Translations under genes and position numbers: made by a program
Shown: positions 6,682 to 8,746 of the stretch, piece after piece
Layout of the letters: each line of letters opens with the position of its first letter
Numbering within the stretch: the stretch's first letter is position 1
Assembly (NCBI GenBank): GCA_023128195.1
Contig: JAGMEL010000088.1
Coordinates: 1 to 8,746, forward strand
Direction of reading: 5' to 3'
DNA: 8,746 nt
Source: Caldifarciminota bacterium
Lineage (GTDB): Bacteria; Hydrothermota; Tepidihabitantia; SM23-42
The notes under the pieces: model-generated
What the model saw: only the letters and a program-made list of their open reading frames with translations
Databases searched by the model: none
What the model was told of the DNA's origin: nothing

Positions 6682-6706
6682 CAGCGGTGAGAAATCCAGG
6701 CCGCTG
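6682..6706. other. GC-rich inverted repeat downstream of the PIN toxin gene
   Basis: CAGCGG (6682-6687) and CCGCTG (6701-6706) can pair as a 6-bp stem with a 13-nt loop, in otherwise AT-rich surroundings. It begins about 30 nt past the toxin stop codon and could protect or end the transcript. It lacks a T-tract on either strand, so it is not a convincing intrinsic terminator. Confidence 0.25.
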
Positions 6707-6736
6707 CATCGATTGTTTGGCAATTTATTAAATCTA

Positions 6737-7132
6737 TTATTCAAACAATTTTATTGGTAAATATTTCTTGTAGTTTTTGAAATCAATATCCGTTGTAAAA
6801 ATTAGAAAATTTTTTAGATATGCAACAGCACAAATCAAAAAATCAGTTGTTGAACCTTGAATACCTTTACTTTTACATATATTACTAAACTCTGCTGCTT
6901 TTACAAAATACTCAGGCTCAAGAGGAGTATCTTCAAAAGATGTAAGAATTCCCTGTAATTTTTTAAACTGTTCTTTTTTTGGAATTCCAGAAAGGATCTC
7001 TTGCCGTATTGGACCAATAATAACAACATGCCCGTCTTTTATCATATCTTTCACTTTGTTTGTTAATTCTACATTGGGTTTTTTATGTCTAAGAATTTGA
7101 GACCAAACGCAGGTATCAACCAGGATTTTCAT
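6737..7132 (-). CDS. vapC: PIN-domain ribonuclease toxin (VapC type)
   Basis: This 131-residue protein is a complete single PIN domain. The conserved acidic residues expected to hold divalent metal are visible: Asp6 in MKILVDTCVW, Glu45 in RQEILSG, Asp97 in TTDFLICA and Asp115 (or Asp117) in FTTDIDF. Family members are endoribonucleases that cleave tRNA, rRNA or mRNA and halt growth until bound by the antitoxin. Length is typical of VapC. Its ATG overlaps the antitoxin stop in an ATGA (7129-7132), so translation is coupled and it needs no ribosome binding site of its own. All four acidic positions are present, so it is likely active. The RNA target cannot be read from the sequence. Confidence 0.92.
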   Translation of the reverse strand: MKILVDTCVWSQILRHKKPNVELTNKVKDMIKDGHVVIIGPIRQEILSGIPKKEQFKKLQGILTSFEDTPLEPEYFVKAAEFSNICKSKGIQGSTTDFLICAVAYLKNFLIFTTDIDFKNYKKYLPIKLFE

Positions 7133-7326
7133 CTTTTTCGCGCCTTTTTATAATCGTAATTTTGATCAAAATCAATTGTACCAAATACTTTAAGAATCTC
7201 TTGTTGTTTTTTATGTGCAATATATTCCTTTAGGGCAGCCATAACCGCCTCTTTTTTAGTCTTATGATGCCCTACTTTTTTCGCCTGGATAATTAATTTA
7301 TCATCTAATGCTAAATTAGTTGCCAT
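7129..7326 (-). CDS. vapB: VapB-type antitoxin (ribbon-helix-helix-like N-terminus)
   Basis: This 65-residue protein directly precedes and overlaps the PIN toxin by 4 nt. The N-terminal TNLALDDKLI followed by helices (IIQAKKVG, TKKEAVMAALKEYI) fits a short ribbon-helix-helix DNA-binding fold of the VapB/DUF2191 group. The C-terminal part, with IDFDQNYDYKKARKR (51-65), resembles the segment that wraps the toxin in relatives. Its role would be to neutralise the nuclease and, with it, repress the operon. The start is clear: AAGGAGG lies 5 nt before the ATG. A strong promoter with an inverted repeat in the spacer sits immediately upstream. The assignment rests on gene order plus these weak sequence features. 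Confidence 0.87.
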   Translation of the reverse strand: MATNLALDDKLIIQAKKVGHHKTKKEAVMAALKEYIAHKKQQEILKVFGTIDFDQNYDYKKARKR

Positions 7327-7346
7327 AGCAGCCTCCTTTCACATAT

Positions 7347-7375
7347 ATAATAACACATTTAGTTGTGTAAGTCAA
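7347..7375 (-). promoter_or_regulatory. Promoter and likely operator of the toxin-antitoxin operon
   Basis: On the minus strand, TTGACT (7370-7375) is followed by a 17-nt spacer and TATTAT (7347-7352), 20 nt upstream of the antitoxin ATG. The inverted repeat TAACACA (7351-7357) / TGTGTAA (7364-7370) pairs at 6 of 7 positions around a 6-nt centre and fills the spacer. This is where an autoregulating VapB-VapC complex would be expected to bind. Confidence 0.6.
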
Positions 7376-7405
7376 GGATGGGATTTTAGTAAAAATGGGA
7401 GCGGG

Positions 7406-7434
7406 TTGACAAAGAGGTAATTTTAGTATACAAT
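7406..7434 (+). promoter_or_regulatory. Sigma-70-type promoter of the apbE-amrS unit
   Basis: TTGACA (7406-7411), a 17-nt spacer and TACAAT (7429-7434) form a near-consensus promoter. Transcription would start near 7441, about 29 nt before the apbE ATG. It diverges from the toxin-antitoxin promoter, with about 30 nt between the two -35 boxes. Confidence 0.65.
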
Positions 7435-7469
7435 CCTGCCGTGCATATATTAATATCGAGCATAATATC

Positions 7470-8420
7470 ATGAATTTATTTTTCCGCCGCCTGACATATT
7501 TTGTAGTTTTATTACTTTTCAATTGTACAAGCAAAGAATTCAGTTATTCACGATTTATTGTCGGAGGTCATTGTGAGATTAAATTCTCATACCACAGTGA
7601 AAAAACAGCAGAGAAAATTATCTCCCAAATTGAAGATGAACTTGTAAGAATCGATTCATTACTCAACCGTTTTTCTGAAAAGAGCCTGGTAAGTGAATTA
7701 AATCGCAATTTAAGGGTGAAGGCGCCAGGTGACATCATTTATCTATTTGCGCTAAGTGATTCTGTAGCACAATTGACCGATGGTCTATTTGATATATCTA
7801 TAGCGCCTCTTGTGGAAATCTGGGGTTTTTATAAACATGAATTCAAAAACCCTGATTCTGCGGAGATCGAAAAAATAAAAAAATTGGTTGATTACAGAAA
7901 AATACGACTGAAAAATGATTCGATAATAATCCCTGAGGGTATGAAGGTTGACCTCGGTGGTATTGCCCAGGGGTTTGCTGCTGACCGAGTAAAAATGGTC
8001 TTAAAAAAATACAATGTAATATCAGCACTCATTAATATTGGTGGTGAAATTGCAGTAATCGGCCAATCGCCAAAAGGCAGGCCCTGGCGCATCGGTATAA
8101 AAAATCCTCGAGGAGAAGGTATAATAGAAACTATTGAATTAAAAGATGAAGCACTTTCAACATCAGGAGATTATGAGAAATTCTTTTTAATAAATAATAA
8201 AAGATACCCCCATATTATCAATCCAAAAACAGGTTTTCCTGCCTCGGATTTTGTCTCGGTAACGACCTTTGCAAAGAATGCTGCATTTGCCGACGCAATT
8301 GCTACAGCCATGGCTATAATGGGACCAGAAAAAAGCTTAATTTTCCTTGATTCTTTGGGAATTGGAGGTATAATATATTATGAGGAGAATGGCTGTTTAC
8401 AAAGGGTTGAAAAAAGGTAA
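7470..8420 (+). CDS. apbE: FAD:protein FMN transferase (ApbE family), putative lipoprotein
   Basis: This 316-residue protein transfers FMN from FAD onto Ser/Thr of flavoproteins such as Nqr and Rnf subunits, outside the cytoplasmic membrane. The N-terminus (MNLFFRRLTYFVVLLLFNC) looks like a lipoprotein signal with Cys19 as the lipidation site, though Asn at -1 is unusual. Family motifs follow: DLGGIAQGFAADR (161-173), ALINIGGEIAVIG (186-198), STSGDYEKFF (230-239) and HIINPKTGFPA (248-258). FADAIATA (273-280) contains Asp275 and Thr279 at the four-residue spacing of the family's metal-binding pair. Length is normal and no key motif is broken. The ribosome binding site is weak (GAG about 9 nt upstream), but the promoter and signal sequence support this ATG. 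It is followed after 37 nt by amrS. Its flavinylation targets are not in the window. Confidence 0.95.
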   Translation: MNLFFRRLTYFVVLLLFNCTSKEFSYSRFIVGGHCEIKFSYHSEKTAEKIISQIEDELVRIDSLLNRFSEKSLVSELNRNLRVKAPGDIIYLFALSDSVAQLTDGLFDISIAPLVEIWGFYKHEFKNPDSAEIEKIKKLVDYRKIRLKNDSIIIPEGMKVDLGGIAQGFAADRVKMVLKKYNVISALINIGGEIAVIGQSPKGRPWRIGIKNPRGEGIIETIELKDEALSTSGDYEKFFLINNKRYPHIINPKTGFPASDFVSVTTFAKNAAFADAIATAMAIMGPEKSLIFLDSLGIGGIIYYEENGCLQRVEKR

Positions 8421-8457
8421 GTTTATTGAAATCAAACAATTGTAAGGAAAAAACAAC

Positions 8458-8746
8458 ATGAAGGTTGAGGCAAAATATTACGAAAAGAAGAATAGTCATA
8501 TAGAATGTCAACTCTGTCCGCATTATTGCAAGATTATGCCGGGGAAACTCGGGCTCTGTCGTGGCAGGAAAAATGAGGATGGGAAATTGTGGGCAATAAA
8601 TTATGGTGAAACAACGTCTATTGCATTAGACCCTATAGAAAAAAAACCTTTGTACCATTTTTATCCAGGTTCTCAAATCTTATCAATTGCGCCAAATAAT
8701 TGTAATATGCGCTGCCCATTCTGTCAGAACTGGGAAATTTCTCAAG
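8458..8746 (+). CDS. amrS: AmmeMemoRadiSam-system radical SAM enzyme, N-terminal part (cut by window edge)
   Basis: Ninety-six residues are visible before the right edge. The N-terminal cysteine cluster CQLCPHYC (17-24) with Cys34 (LGLCRGR), then YGETTSIALDPIEKKPLYHF (49-68), is characteristic of AmrS. The radical SAM motif CNMRCPFC (82-89) follows, continued by QNWEISQ; it would bind the [4Fe-4S] cluster that cleaves S-adenosylmethionine. The residues before it (SIAPNNCN) differ from the more usual glycine before the first cysteine. Homologues occur with AMMECR1- and Memo-like proteins in a conserved system of unsettled function; those partners would have to lie beyond the edge. The start is supported by AAGGA 9 nt upstream. 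The short gap after apbE and the shared strand suggest one operon. Confidence 0.9.
   Translation, partial: MKVEAKYYEKKNSHIECQLCPHYCKIMPGKLGLCRGRKNEDGKLWAINYGETTSIALDPIEKKPLYHFYPGSQILSIAPNNCNMRCPFCQNWEISQ

Noticed and set aside
6636..6720. Integron attC-like site around repeat B copy 2 and the GC-rich inverted repeat
   Set aside because: Neither RYYYAAC nor GTTRRRY core sites appear in the required positions, and no integrase or cassette array is seen.
909..7326. Anti-phage defence island reading of Fic, HExxH protein and VapBC
   Set aside because: The genes are separated by housekeeping-type genes, no known defence system is complete, and each can be explained alone.
7316..7534. 72-residue open frame on the minus strand over the divergent promoters
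   Set aside because: It overlaps both promoters and the starts of vapB and apbE, and its sequence looks non-coding.

Overview
The window is bacterial chromosome, AT-rich overall, with well-formed Shine-Dalgarno sites and sigma-70-like promoters. It carries nine supported coding regions, two of them cut by the window edges. Nothing in it allows a confident phylum call. A lipoprotein-type ApbE and an AmrS radical SAM enzyme suggest an anaerobic or flavin-redox lifestyle, but that is inference. There are no rRNA, tRNA, CRISPR, transposase or phage genes.

Minus-strand block (1-7326), read right to left. A VapB/VapC-type toxin-antitoxin pair (7326-6737) has its own promoter with an inverted repeat in the spacer. 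Next is a membrane-anchored SnoaL/NTF2-like protein (6467-5976), much richer in GC than its neighbours. Then comes a probable three-gene operon: DEAD-box RNA helicase (5802-4174), class I methyltransferase (4141-3392) and an NAD-dependent epimerase/reductase (3324-2350). A Fic-family AMP transferase with an N-terminal inhibitory helix (2102-909) follows. Last is a truncated protein with an HExxH metallopeptidase motif (733 to the left edge), which I do not recognise as a named family.

Plus-strand block (7470-8746). An ApbE-type FAD:protein FMN transferase is followed after 37 nt by the start of an AmrS-type (AmmeMemoRadiSam) radical SAM enzyme, truncated at the right edge. A strong promoter precedes apbE and diverges from the toxin-antitoxin promoter.

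The most unusual signal is non-coding. A nearly identical 36-46 nt promoter-like element occurs three times on the minus strand, at 827-862, 5824-5869 and 6564-6609. Each copy lies just upstream of a different transcription unit: the HExxH protein, the helicase operon and the SnoaL-like protein. The element joins a TTGACA-like -35 to a -10 buried in the palindrome AAGTATATACTT. Similarity starts sharply at the -35, so it looks more like a shared promoter/operator (a small regulon) than a mobile repeat. A second, unrelated 36-nt repeat occurs twice (2257-2292 and 6636-6671), each time about 60-100 nt beyond the 3' end of a minus-strand gene.

The mixture of toxin-antitoxin pair, Fic enzyme, unknown metallopeptidase and GC-atypical gene gives the left part an accessory character. 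I see no complete known defence system.
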